A stretch of DNA of 16,886 nucleotides. Source: 4572-13 sp964594065 (GTDB taxonomy: Bacteria; Planctomycetota; Phycisphaerae; Sedimentisphaerales; Anaerohalosphaeraceae). The notes beneath the pieces are model-generated. The model searched no databases, was not told where the DNA came from, and was given only the letters and a program-made list of their open reading frames with translations. Shown in pieces: positions 7,014 to 14,765 of the stretch (positions within the stretch are counted from its first letter, which is position 1; each line of letters begins with the position of its first letter). The position numbers and the translations under genes are program-made. The stretch is taken from the NCBI GenBank assembly GCA_964594065.1, contig CAZQKX010000076.1, forward strand, positions 1 through 16,886, read 5' to 3'.

Positions 7014-9320
7014 TTGAACCGAATACGAATTACAATTCAGGGCCGCGTGCAGGGTGTGGGGTGCCGGCCGTATATCTATCGCTTGGCAGACGAATTGGAT
7101 CTGGACGGTTTCGTGCGTAACGACAGACAGGGGGTGATGATCGAAGTTCAGGGAAACCAGGATCAGTTGGATGTCTTCGTGACCCGAATGGCCGATGGTA
7201 CTCAAGAGGGCTATCCGGCTTTGATGGATGTTTGGCAATGCGATGAAGAATCTATCGACATTGTGGAAGGTAAGCAGGGATTTCAAATTCTCGAAAGTGA
7301 TTCGGCCGGAATCCCGGTATCACAGGTAACACCGGATTCGGCGACGTGTTCGGCATGTTTAAACGAAATGAACGACCCGGAGGATTTTCGGTATTGCTAT
7401 CCATTCATTAACTGTACCCATTGCGGGCCGCGGTATTCCATTGTTAAAACCATTCCCTACGATCGACCGAGTACGACGATGGCTGATTTTGCCATGTGTG
7501 ATCGATGCAGGTCGCAATACGAAAGTGTACGGGATAGACGATTTCACGCCCAACCGGTGGCCTGTCCCGCTTGCGGGCCCAAAATATGGCTGGCTGATCC
7601 TGACGGAAAAACCATCGAAGCCGATTCAGATAAAGCAATTGCTCGATGCGCTGAGATTTTACGTAATGGCGGCATCGCGGCCATCAAGGGCATTGGCGGG
7701 TTTCATCTTGCTGTTGACGCCAGAGACGAACAGGCCGTGTGTAAACTTCGCAAACGAAAACATCGTGATGCCAAGCCGTTTGCCATGATGGCTGCTTCGG
7801 TGGAAAATGTAAAACAATATGCAGCGGTTGATTCGCTGGCGGAAAAGCTCTTGGCCAGCCCGGAAAGTCCGATCGTTTTGCTTGATAAAGTCCAGCCTAA
7901 TGCAATCGCACCTTCGGTTGCGTTTGGGACGGGTCGTTTTGGCTTCATGCTCTGTTATGCACCGCTGCACCATCTGCTCTTTGCCGAACAGGGCATTGAT
8001 GTATTGGTGATGACCAGTGCAAATCTGTCCGATGAACCGCTGATCTGCAAAAATGAGCAGGCCCTTGAAGAACTGGAACAGATCGCGGATGTATTTCTTC
8101 TGCATGACCGTGACATCTTTCGACAGGTGGATGATTCGGTGGTGCATGAAATTCACGGTCAGCCAGCACTGTTGCGGCGGGCACGCGGGTATGTACCGGG
8201 CCCGATTTATCGACAATCACCGAGTCCCAGGGAAATTTTTGCCGCCGGGGCGGATTTGAAAAATACCTTCTGTTTCGTCAAGGGCAATCAGTATTTGATG
8301 AGCGAGCATATCGGTGATTTGGCGGACGGCCGGGTTTACCGTCATTACATCCGCTCGGTGGAGCATTTAAGACAATTGTTTGAGGCTGAGCCGGAAATCG
8401 TTGTCTGCGACCTGCACCCGGGATATCTTTCGACGCATTTTGCTGAACAGATGAAGAATGTTCAGTTGATTCGTGTTCAGCACCATTGGGCGCATATCGC
8501 CTCGGTATTGGCTGATTACAATGAGCCGGGGCCGGTGATCGGTTTGGTGGCCGATGGTACCGGGTACGGGACTGACGGGGCGATCTGGGGCTGTGAGTGT
8601 CTGATAGCGGGCCTGACGGATTTTGAGCGGTTCGGGCATTTGGCCTATTACCCATTGGCCGGAGGGGATAAAGCGTCAAAAGAAGCGATTCGCCCGCTAC
8701 TGGGCCTGCTTGGTTCCGGGGCCGATGACGAGGCGGAGCTGCTGGCTGCAATTGAGCCGGATGCAGATAAAATACAAATGATTCAAGGACAGATCCAGAA
8801 AGGGCTCAATACCATTGCCACATCGAGCTTGGGACGATTGTTTGATGCCGCTGCGGCATTGCTGAAACTGGGCACAAAAAACCGCTTTGAGGCTGAGTTG
8901 CCGATGGCGATGGAATCGATCATTGAAGATGGGATCCAGGATGCATATTCGATTAAACTTCGAGAAGACAACGGCGTATGGTGTTTAGAGCATGAGTCAA
9001 TTGTTAAAGGGATCATTGAAGATATTCATAGCGGAGTTGCTAAGGGAACCATTGCGGTGAGATTTCATAACAGCATTTGCGAAGGCCTGTTGGAATTGGC
9101 TCAAAAGGCCCGCCGAGCCAAAGGACTTTCGGATGTTGCCCTGAGTGGGGGCGTATTCTGTAATCGATATCTGGCGAATCGGTTGATTCGGCGTTTGCAA
9201 CAAAAGCAGTTTCGTGTATTATGGCAAAGATCGGTGCCGGTCAATGATGGCGGAATCAGCCTCGGTCAGGCGGCTATCGCCGCAGCGATGATCAAAAAAG
9301 GATATTTGAACCACGAATGA
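7014..9320 (+). CDS. hypF: carbamoyltransferase HypF, [NiFe]-hydrogenase maturation
   Basis: The 768-residue protein has all HypF domains in order. The acylphosphatase domain is at about 1-90, with GRVQGVGCRPY (10-20) and FVRND (33-37). Two zinc-finger units have CxxC pairs at Cys112/115 with 134/137 and Cys162/165 with 184/187. The YrdC-like domain has KGIGGFHLAVDA (225-236), KHRDAKPFAMM (249-259) and MTSANLSDEPL (332-342). The Kae1-like domain has HHWAH (489-493), ADGTGYGTDGAIWG (512-525), SGGVFCNR and NDGGISLGQ near the end. HypF transfers carbamoyl from carbamoyl phosphate, with ATP, to the C-terminal cysteine of HypE, the first step in making the cyanide ligands. The start must be TTG 7014, since the first in-frame ATG (residue 42) would cut into the acylphosphatase domain. 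GAGAGA lies just upstream. The stop codon falls inside a repeat that also supplies the last three residues (NHE). Confidence 0.96.
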   Translation: MNRIRITIQGRVQGVGCRPYIYRLADELDLDGFVRNDRQGVMIEVQGNQDQLDVFVTRMADGTQEGYPALMDVWQCDEESIDIVEGKQGFQILESDSAGIPVSQVTPDSATCSACLNEMNDPEDFRYCYPFINCTHCGPRYSIVKTIPYDRPSTTMADFAMCDRCRSQYESVRDRRFHAQPVACPACGPKIWLADPDGKTIEADSDKAIARCAEILRNGGIAAIKGIGGFHLAVDARDEQAVCKLRKRKHRDAKPFAMMAASVENVKQYAAVDSLAEKLLASPESPIVLLDKVQPNAIAPSVAFGTGRFGFMLCYAPLHHLLFAEQGIDVLVMTSANLSDEPLICKNEQALEELEQIADVFLLHDRDIFRQVDDSVVHEIHGQPALLRRARGYVPGPIYRQSPSPREIFAAGADLKNTFCFVKGNQYLMSEHIGDLADGRVYRHYIRSVEHLRQLFEAEPEIVVCDLHPGYLSTHFAEQMKNVQLIRVQHHWAHIASVLADYNEPGPVIGLVADGTGYGTDGAIWGCECLIAGLTDFERFGHLAYYPLAGGDKASKEAIRPLLGLLGSGADDEAELLAAIEPDADKIQMIQGQIQKGLNTIATSSLGRLFDAAAALLKLGTKNRFEAELPMAMESIIEDGIQDAYSIKLREDNGVWCLEHESIVKGIIEDIHSGVAKGTIAVRFHNSICEGLLELAQKARRAKGLSDVALSGGVFCNRYLANRLIRRLQQKQFRVLWQRSVPVNDGGISLGQAAIAAAMIKKGYLNHE

Positions 9321-9363
9321 ACACGAATTATTTTGACAGGATTAACGGGATGAACAGGATTTA
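9311..9363. repeat. left arm of inverted repeat pair flanking the gene at 9379-9867
   Basis: The arm contains CCACGAATGA and ACACGAATTA (two 10-base degenerate copies), ATTATTTT, then GACAGGATTAACGGGAT (9335-9351) and GAACAGGATTT. The 17-base core recurs perfectly as its reverse complement at 9848-9864, and the flanking parts recur with mismatches and small gaps. The hypF stop codon (9318-9320) lies inside the arm. Repeats of this ACAGGATTAAC type are common filler in environmental genomes. The paired, inverted arrangement around one gene is the notable point. Confidence 0.75.
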
Positions 9364-9378
9364 GTTGGAGAATAAGAG

Positions 9379-9867
9379 ATGGACAAGAAGGAAATTTGGC
9401 GAGGGATTTCAATTGTATGCATAACAATTGGGTTTTGTGTTGGATATCTCACTCTAAAACCTCTGCTCAACCTTCTTAAACCGAATCCTGAATATAGCTT
9501 TGTAATCTATAGTCCGGGCCAGAACGTTGGGGTTGTTTTTTACTTTTCCATTCTCTCAGGTCTATTGTTAGGTTTGGTCCCCTTTTTAGGAAATCACCTG
9601 AATGGTTCGACCTCAAAATCGGCGTTGCCCTTTGCTTTAATTATGTTAGCTGGATTGTCTGGCTCGCTGTTGTTATTTTTCTACTTAAAGTTTAAATATC
9701 TTAAAATCGCGAATGTTGCAAAAGGCATTGGGTTTGAGAGTTCCATGCAGTTTCCGCCAATGTTTCTGATTCCGCTATCAGGCATTATACTAATACTTCT
9801 TGTATTTCTAATATTGAAGTATATCTTTAAGAATAAAAATCTTGTAAATCCCGTTAATCCTGTCTAA
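9379..9867 (+). CDS. four-helix membrane protein, unknown, inserted between hypF and hypC
   Basis: I do not recognise this 162-residue protein. It has four hydrophobic segments (about 10-33, 50-72, 82-104 and 126-149), with a short charged N-terminus and a Lys-rich end (KYIFKNKN), and no catalytic-looking motif. GGAG lies eight bases before ATG 9379. It is not a known hydrogenase maturation or structural protein. Its base composition is far lower in G+C than the hyp genes (21/60 in one counted line against 36/60 in hypD). It is bracketed by inverted repeats, and its final eight residues LVNPVNPV are encoded entirely by the right-hand repeat. These signs point to later insertion into the hyp cluster. 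Whether it is expressed or functional is open. Confidence 0.65.
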   Translation: MDKKEIWRGISIVCITIGFCVGYLTLKPLLNLLKPNPEYSFVIYSPGQNVGVVFYFSILSGLLLGLVPFLGNHLNGSTSKSALPFALIMLAGLSGSLLLFFYLKFKYLKIANVAKGIGFESSMQFPPMFLIPLSGIILILLVFLILKYIFKNKNLVNPVNPV

Positions 9868-9898
9868 AAAATAATCTGTGAAATCTGTGAATAAAAAA
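9842..9898. repeat. right arm of inverted repeat pair
   Basis: Reverse-complemented, the arm reads TTCACAGATTTCACAG, ATTATTTTTTA, GACAGGATTAACGGGAT and TTACAAGATT. This parallels the left arm at 9311-9363 in the same order. The 17-base core at 9848-9864 is perfect, and the ATTATTTT block (9868-9875) also matches. The arm overlaps the last codons and stop of the 9379-9867 gene and ends just before the hypC ribosome-binding site. Confidence 0.75.
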
Positions 9899-9910
9899 TA
9901 GGAAAAGATA

Positions 9911-10162
9911 ATGTGCTTAGCAGTACCCGCCAGAGTTATTGAAAAAGACGGCGATAAAGCAGTTGCCGATGCGATGGGCAACCGGTGGAACATCCGGATT
10001 ACACTGACGCCGGAGATCGAAGTGGGCGATATCGTTCTGGTTCATGCCGGCTATGCGATCACCAAGGTCGACGAAGAGGAAGCCCGCAAGACGTGGGAAC
10101 TGTTCGAAGAGATCGCCCAGTTTGAAGCCGAACGTCTAAAAGCCGAAGAAGGGGGCCGCTGA
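9911..10162 (+). CDS. hypC: [NiFe]-hydrogenase maturation chaperone HypC
   Basis: The 83-residue protein starts MCLAVPARV, with the invariant Cys2 that becomes N-terminal after removal of Met and binds the iron precursor. It has the small beta-barrel features VGDIVLVHAGYAI (38-50), with conserved His45. HypC, with HypD, carries the Fe(CN)2CO unit and escorts the large-subunit precursor of the hydrogenase. Length is normal, with a charged C-terminal helix (53-83) rich in Glu and Arg. The upstream site GGAAAAGATA abuts the ATG and recurs upstream of hypA. The hypD start follows the stop by two bases, so the two are translationally linked. Confidence 0.96.
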   Translation: MCLAVPARVIEKDGDKAVADAMGNRWNIRITLTPEIEVGDIVLVHAGYAITKVDEEEARKTWELFEEIAQFEAERLKAEEGGR

Positions 10163-10164
10163 CC

Positions 10165-11229
10165 ATGCTTGAACGGATCGAAAAAGCGAGAAAAACGATC
10201 GAGGCGGTCTGTGAGAAAGTTGACAGACCGATACAGGTCATGGAGGTTTGCGGGACGCATACCGTATCGATCTTTCGTCATGGGATTCGTTCGCTGCTGC
10301 CGGCGAATTTGAAATTGTTGTCAGGTCCGGGCTGTCCGGTGTGCGTGACCGATCAGGGGTATGTCGATGTGGTGATGGATTTAGCGCTGCGGGATGACAC
10401 GATCATTGCCACCTACGGTGATATGATCCGTGTGCCGGGAAAGGCCGGTTCACTGGAAAGCCTGCATCGGGACAATATCAAAATCGTTCTGAGTACCGAT
10501 GACGGGCTGGCGCTGGCAAAAAAGCATCCCGATAAAACAGTGGTGTTTGTGGCGGTTGGGTTTGAGACAACGACACCGCCCAGTGCAGTGGCCGTTGCCG
10601 ATGCAGCACGGGAGGGTATTGGAAATTTCTGTATTCTCAGCGGACATAAACTAGTCGTTCCGGCGATGATGGCATTGCTGGGTGCCAAGAATGATAAGAT
10701 CGACGCGTTTTTATGCCCGGGGCATGTCAGCGTGATCCTCGGTTCCGCTGCCTATAAGCCGGTTGTTGAAGAATTCAAACGTCCGTGTGTGGTTGCTGGT
10801 TTTGAAGCGGTGCAGATACTGGAGGGGCTGGCAAAGATTTGTGAGCAGATCGCCGACGGCAAAGCGGCCATCGATTCGGTCTATGGAGCGGCCGTGACTG
10901 CAGAAGGCAACAAGGTTGCATGGAAGATCATTACCGATATGTTTGAGCCATGTGACGGTGCGTGGCGCGGGCTGGGTGTGATCCCCGGCGCGACATTGAA
11001 GCTCAAAGAGAAGTACAAACAATTTGACGCACTGCATCGGTTTGACATTGAAGAGATGCCGACCGAAGAACCCGCCGGCTGTCAGTGCGGCAAGGTTCTG
11101 TGCGGCCTGATCGATCCACCGCAGTGCGGCATGTTCGGCAAAAAATGCACACCCGACAGCCCCGTCGGTCCCTGCATGGTTAGCACGGAAGGGGCCTGTG
11201 CGGCATGGTATAAGTATAAGCAAAGATAA
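10165..11229 (+). CDS. hypD: [NiFe]-hydrogenase maturation iron-sulfur protein HypD
   Basis: The 354-residue protein has the HypD signatures: MEVCGTHT (26-33), GPGCPVC (54-60), GFETTTPP (132-139) and CPGHVSVI (184-191). The C-terminal cysteine-rich region has Cys at 306, 308, 313, 321, 328, 337 and 345, which includes the ligands of the [4Fe-4S] cluster. HypD is the scaffold where iron receives two CN and one CO, working as a complex with HypC and receiving cyanide from HypE. All key cysteines are present. It starts two bases after hypC and is followed by a 56-base gap and a convergent lipoprotein gene. Confidence 0.97.
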   Translation: MLERIEKARKTIEAVCEKVDRPIQVMEVCGTHTVSIFRHGIRSLLPANLKLLSGPGCPVCVTDQGYVDVVMDLALRDDTIIATYGDMIRVPGKAGSLESLHRDNIKIVLSTDDGLALAKKHPDKTVVFVAVGFETTTPPSAVAVADAAREGIGNFCILSGHKLVVPAMMALLGAKNDKIDAFLCPGHVSVILGSAAYKPVVEEFKRPCVVAGFEAVQILEGLAKICEQIADGKAAIDSVYGAAVTAEGNKVAWKIITDMFEPCDGAWRGLGVIPGATLKLKEKYKQFDALHRFDIEEMPTEEPAGCQCGKVLCGLIDPPQCGMFGKKCTPDSPVGPCMVSTEGACAAWYKYKQR

Positions 11230-11285
11230 AACACATCCTGTAAATCAGGAGGAAAAAATCCTTTTATTCTTCCGGACGCATTTTA

Positions 11286-11681
11286 TTATTTGATTGCTTC
11301 GTAGTGTTCCAGTTTGTTATTTTCGCCGTAGTACAGGATAAATACGGTGGCCTCTTCCTGGGTGGCGATTTCCAGGGGGGTGCCCACGATCTCCCAGAGT
11401 CCGAGTGTCAGCACATCCATGGTCGTATGGCCGACGATTGCCAATGTTTTTGTTTCTTTTGAACCGGCATTTTCCACGATCTTGTAAATATCCTTACATC
11501 CTCCATTATCGGTTCGTGTGGAGGTATAGGGGGCGCCCAGAACCTGTACGATGTCATCACGATTCCCCCCGACTCGGAGGACCGACAAATCTTTCCGGGT
11601 TTGCTTCTTTCCGGCCATGATAGCTGAACATCCCTGCAGAAATACAACGGTGCAAAGCAGTATGAGACCAATCTTTCGCAT
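11286..11681 (-). CDS. small lipoprotein, SmpA/OmlA-like fold suspected
   Basis: The 131-residue protein has a clear lipoprotein signal peptide (KIGLILLCTVVFLQGC, Cys18). The motif VGGNRDDIVQVLGAPYT (37-53) resembles the start of the BamE/SmpA-type domain, where a short helix is followed by an 'LG-P' turn. A second conserved-looking stretch is DVLTLGLWEIVGTPLE (89-104), seen in small bacterial lipoproteins of unknown function. AAAGGA sits upstream of ATG 11681. The stop of the phosphoesterase gene is 49 bases upstream on the same strand, so both may form one unit. The pair lies reversed between hypD and hypE and has no evident part in hydrogenase assembly. Function is unknown. Confidence 0.78.
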   Translation of the reverse strand: MRKIGLILLCTVVFLQGCSAIMAGKKQTRKDLSVLRVGGNRDDIVQVLGAPYTSTRTDNGGCKDIYKIVENAGSKETKTLAIVGHTTMDVLTLGLWEIVGTPLEIATQEEATVFILYYGENNKLEHYEAIK

Positions 11682-11730
11682 AATTAATTCCTTTCTGAAT
11701 ATTTCGCATTTTTCTGATTGTTTCCGCTTG

Positions 11731-13497
11731 TTATCGCTTCTGCTCCAGACATAAATTTTTCATGCTGTCCAGACTAAAGTTACATTTTGCAGGGAGCAGT
11801 CCACATTCATACGCTCCGGTGAGAAGGCCCATGTATGCGATAACAGCATCCTGATTACTTCCCGACGGACTGTCAAATTGAGCAATAAAGTTTCTTAAGT
11901 TTCTGCAGGAAGCTTCTGTTTGGGTGTGAGTCCAGCTTTCCTTACGGTATTTTTTGTTGAGGCCGAGCATCATGGCCCCCACATCGATCCAGTATAGTTT
12001 TTCTTCGTTAAAAGAACTTTTCTTTCTTAATCCGCCAAGCAATGAGGTGCCGATATCCAGCAGACCCCCGGTTTTTGTTTCCTTAATCCATTCATCCTTT
12101 GTCGGCACCAAGGCTTGGAAAACGGGATCGCCGGCATGCTTTCGCCCAAAGGCTTCAATTGCTGCAGGGATCGCCGTCAAAAGCGCTTGGTCGCAATCAA
12201 ACAGAGATATCTCACGATAGCCGATGGAATTATCGAGATGCTTATTGCTATACCGCCGGAAGTGTTCAAAGATGGCGACATGGGCACGGTAATCGGTTGT
12301 AGAGCCGACATTGATTGCACGGAAGTATTTTTCTCCCACAAGACCTCCGACAATAAATTTGTCGGGACGCGGCATTGTAGGCACATGGGTATGACCGGAT
12401 ACCCAGTAATTTTTTCCTTCGACTGTAAGCAGTTTCTCCAGATTCTGGTTCAGGGTTTTTGAGAATGTGGGAATATTAAAAGCGCCCTCAGTTACATTCC
12501 AGGCCAGATTCGTTATGTCCAAGGGCACTTCGTCGGGTTTGGCGAAGGTAATCCGGTCCAGATGATCTTTCGGATAATGCGACGCCAATATTCTGAAATC
12601 AGGCGAGGAGGACTGAGCAAACTTTTTCAGATAACTGATTTGTGATACAAATCCGGGTTCATCTTTGAAGGATACCGAACCGATAACACCGTAAAAACCC
12701 AGACTAGCTACTTCTGACCAGTCCGGCGCGTCTTTGTAATCCGAAGAATCGAGCAGGAATATTTCTACTGAAGTCTTTCCTGTTTCGGTATAAGTAAGAA
12801 CTCCGCTCAGGTATAAGCCGGTGTCGTGGTTCAGGTGTTTGTTTTGTTCTACGATTTCAATATTATCTGTATAGGTAAAATGATTGTCGTTGAAAATATC
12901 ATTGTTTTGATGATTAAAATCGCTGAATTTTTTCAAAACCTGGTATTTGGTCAGGGCCGGATTATCCGGTTGGCCTTCACGATTCAGCATGGCAAATCGA
13001 ATACCGGGGGAAACGATATTCCCGGCTCCCAGATAATCATGATTTCCAATAAGGATGAAAATGGGAATCCCGGCCTGCATTCGATATTTGTCTAAAATAT
13101 TGAGAACCGTTTCGATTTCGTCGGTACCGCCGCTGTTAGCCGCATCCCCCAGATACAGAATCACATCGACTCCCTCGTGACCGTCCTGACTGTCTCCGGT
13201 TAATTTGACAAGAGCGATCTCCAGCATTTTTTCGGCCAGGAAGCATTCGAGGGCGGGGGGGCGAATACTGACATCTACCAGATTGTCTGCGGTCTTACTT
13301 CGGTAATGGAAGTCTGAAAAGCCGTTTTGAGAGGTAATTTGACTGTCGGCAAGCAAGCCGATTTTTATGGGAAATGGTTTTTCCGGAGTTGCGAGTTGAC
13401 TGCCGAGATTAAATTGGCCCAAAGGTTTAAGTGGTTCAAAAGTACAACTTGCCAGAAAAAAACAAGTAAAGAGCAGCAGGGGTATTTTTCTGTTCAT
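11731..13497 (-). CDS. calcineurin-like metallophosphoesterase lipoprotein
   Basis: The 588-residue protein has a lipobox LASC (Cys18), so it is a lipid-anchored exported protein. I start at ATG 13497 because AAGGAG lies six bases upstream, and ignore an ATG nine codons earlier. Metallophosphoesterase motifs appear in order: LLADSQ (48-53), YLGDAAN (115-121), ILIGNHDY (148-155), LASHYPKDH (304-312) and VSGHTH (366-371). The first motif is DxQ rather than the usual DxH. The C-terminal third (about 430-588) is not recognised and ends with several cysteines (AECGLLPAKC-type spacing). The family hydrolyses phosphomonoesters, diesters or nucleotides using two metals, and the substrate is unknown. 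It is transcribed divergently from hypE across 233 bases. Confidence 0.82.
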   Translation of the reverse strand: MNRKIPLLLFTCFFLASCTFEPLKPLGQFNLGSQLATPEKPFPIKIGLLADSQITSQNGFSDFHYRSKTADNLVDVSIRPPALECFLAEKMLEIALVKLTGDSQDGHEGVDVILYLGDAANSGGTDEIETVLNILDKYRMQAGIPIFILIGNHDYLGAGNIVSPGIRFAMLNREGQPDNPALTKYQVLKKFSDFNHQNNDIFNDNHFTYTDNIEIVEQNKHLNHDTGLYLSGVLTYTETGKTSVEIFLLDSSDYKDAPDWSEVASLGFYGVIGSVSFKDEPGFVSQISYLKKFAQSSSPDFRILASHYPKDHLDRITFAKPDEVPLDITNLAWNVTEGAFNIPTFSKTLNQNLEKLLTVEGKNYWVSGHTHVPTMPRPDKFIVGGLVGEKYFRAINVGSTTDYRAHVAIFEHFRRYSNKHLDNSIGYREISLFDCDQALLTAIPAAIEAFGRKHAGDPVFQALVPTKDEWIKETKTGGLLDIGTSLLGGLRKKSSFNEEKLYWIDVGAMMLGLNKKYRKESWTHTQTEASCRNLRNFIAQFDSPSGSNQDAVIAYMGLLTGAYECGLLPAKCNFSLDSMKNLCLEQKR

Positions 13498-13633
13498 GGC
13501 TAACTCCTTATTATTCTGAGTCATATGTTACACAGTTCCTTGCCTCCATTTATGAAAGCGAAGAACTCACCTCACTATACTCACAATGTCCTCAATCTAC
13601 TGTTGGTATTACACAAGCAGATATTTGATCTGT

Positions 13634-13647
13634 CAAGAAATTTCTTG
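13634..13647. promoter_or_regulatory. 14-base perfect palindrome upstream of hypE
   Basis: CAAGAAATTTCTTG reads identically on both strands. It ends 23 bases before the proposed hypE -35 box, in the 233-base divergent region between the phosphoesterase gene and hypE. Position and symmetry suit an operator for a dimeric regulator, but AT-rich palindromes also arise by chance. Confidence 0.35.
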
Positions 13648-13670
13648 GTTATTTTAACTCACCCGAGGCG

Positions 13671-13699
13671 TTGAAAACTAGGATAGGTTATGGTAAAAT
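13671..13699 (+). promoter_or_regulatory. candidate sigma70-type promoter for hypE
   Basis: TTGAAA (13671-13676) and TAAAAT (13694-13699) are separated by 17 bases, each with five of six consensus matches. The start would be near 13706, leaving a leader of about 25 bases that contains GGGAG (13721-13725) before the ATG. hypE needs its own promoter because the two reversed genes cut it off from hypD. Confidence 0.55.
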
Positions 13700-13730
13700 T
13701 CGTCTTTCTTAAACGTTAACGGGAGATTGA

Positions 13731-14750
13731 ATGGAAGAAGCAAAGAAAATCATGCTGGCCCATGGCGGTGGCGGACGGTTGATGGGCGATCTGATCGCCC
13801 GGACCATCGTGCCGAAGTTTGCCGATGGCCGATCCGTACAGTTGAATGACTCGGCAGTGCTGGATATGCCTGCCGGCAAGCTGTGCTTTACGACGGACAG
13901 CTTTGTGGTTCAGCCGCTGTTTTTCAACGGTGGCGACATCGGCAAGCTGGCGGTTTGCGGAACGGTTAATGATTTAGCGGTTGCGGGGGCGAAACCACTG
14001 GCACTGAGCTTGTCGCTGATCCTTGAAGAGGGACTGGATATGGACGTCCTCGAAAAAGTCCTTCAAAGCATCGGCGAAACGGCAAAAAATGCCAATGTCA
14101 ATATCGTTACTGGTGATACCAAGGTGGTCGAAAAAGGGTCCGCCGACGGTATCTTTATTAATACGTCGGGTGTGGGACAGCGGACCGATAATGCCGATCC
14201 ATCGTTTGAGCGGATTAAATCGGGCGATGTGATTTTGATCAATGGCACTTTGGGTGACCATGGCATGACGATCATGTCGCAGCGGGAAGGATTGAAGTTT
14301 GACACCCCGCTGAAAAGTGACTGTGCGTGTTTGGATGAGTTGACCGGAATGCTCTATGAAGATCTTGGTGACAAGGTCAAATTCATGCGGGATCCGACAC
14401 GCGGGGGGCTGGCGGCGGCCTTAAATGAAATTGCACATACCAGCGGCGTAAGCGTGGAATTGAACGAAACTGCATTACCCGTTGACAAAACAGTTCAGGC
14501 GGCAGCGGATATGCTGGGGTTTGATCTGTTGAATATTGCCAACGAGGGCAAGGTATTGGCCGTGGTCGATGCCGGAATCGCACAGCAGGCGCTGGAATTG
14601 TGGCAGCAGTGTCCGCTCGGGCAAAAGGCGGCGATTATTGGCACGGTTACCGAGGCCGGAGATGGTTCATTGGTGGAATTGGTCACGAAGGTCGGCGGTC
14701 GGCGCATTGTTCAGACACCGTACGGCCGGGAATTGCCGAGGATTTGCTGA
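13731..14750 (+). CDS. hypE: carbamoyl dehydratase HypE, [NiFe]-hydrogenase maturation
   Basis: The 339-residue protein shows the HypE (AIR synthase-like) features: LAHGGGGRLMGDLI (9-22), DSFVVQPLFF (56-65), GGDIGKLAVCGTVNDLA (67-83), DPTRGGLAAALNE (221-233) and NEGK (271-274). It ends in PRIC, the family's C-terminal tail whose cysteine accepts carbamoyl from HypF. With ATP, HypE dehydrates the thiocarboxamide to thiocyanate and donates the cyanide to iron on HypC-HypD. Length is normal and the tail is intact, so it should be active. GGGAG lies five bases upstream of ATG 13731. A small hairpin begins directly after the stop codon. Confidence 0.97.
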   Translation: MEEAKKIMLAHGGGGRLMGDLIARTIVPKFADGRSVQLNDSAVLDMPAGKLCFTTDSFVVQPLFFNGGDIGKLAVCGTVNDLAVAGAKPLALSLSLILEEGLDMDVLEKVLQSIGETAKNANVNIVTGDTKVVEKGSADGIFINTSGVGQRTDNADPSFERIKSGDVILINGTLGDHGMTIMSQREGLKFDTPLKSDCACLDELTGMLYEDLGDKVKFMRDPTRGGLAAALNEIAHTSGVSVELNETALPVDKTVQAAADMLGFDLLNIANEGKVLAVVDAGIAQQALELWQQCPLGQKAAIIGTVTEAGDGSLVELVTKVGGRRIVQTPYGRELPRIC

Positions 14751-14765
14751 CACCCTTATAGGGTG
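14751..14765. repeat. perfect small hairpin abutting the hypE stop codon
   Basis: CACCCT TAT AGGGTG forms a perfect six-pair stem with a three-base loop, starting at the base after the hypE TGA. No T-run follows on either strand, so it is not a standard terminator. It may protect or pause the mRNA, or be a palindromic repeat fragment. Confidence 0.45.

Noticed and set aside
10711..11223. 170-codon minus-strand frame antisense to hypD
   Set aside because: It is a shadow of the strongly supported HypD coding sequence.
11236..11250. Hairpin TCCTG TAAAT CAGGA between hypD and the convergent lipoprotein gene
   Set aside because: The stem is only five pairs and no T-run follows on either strand, so I do not call a terminator.
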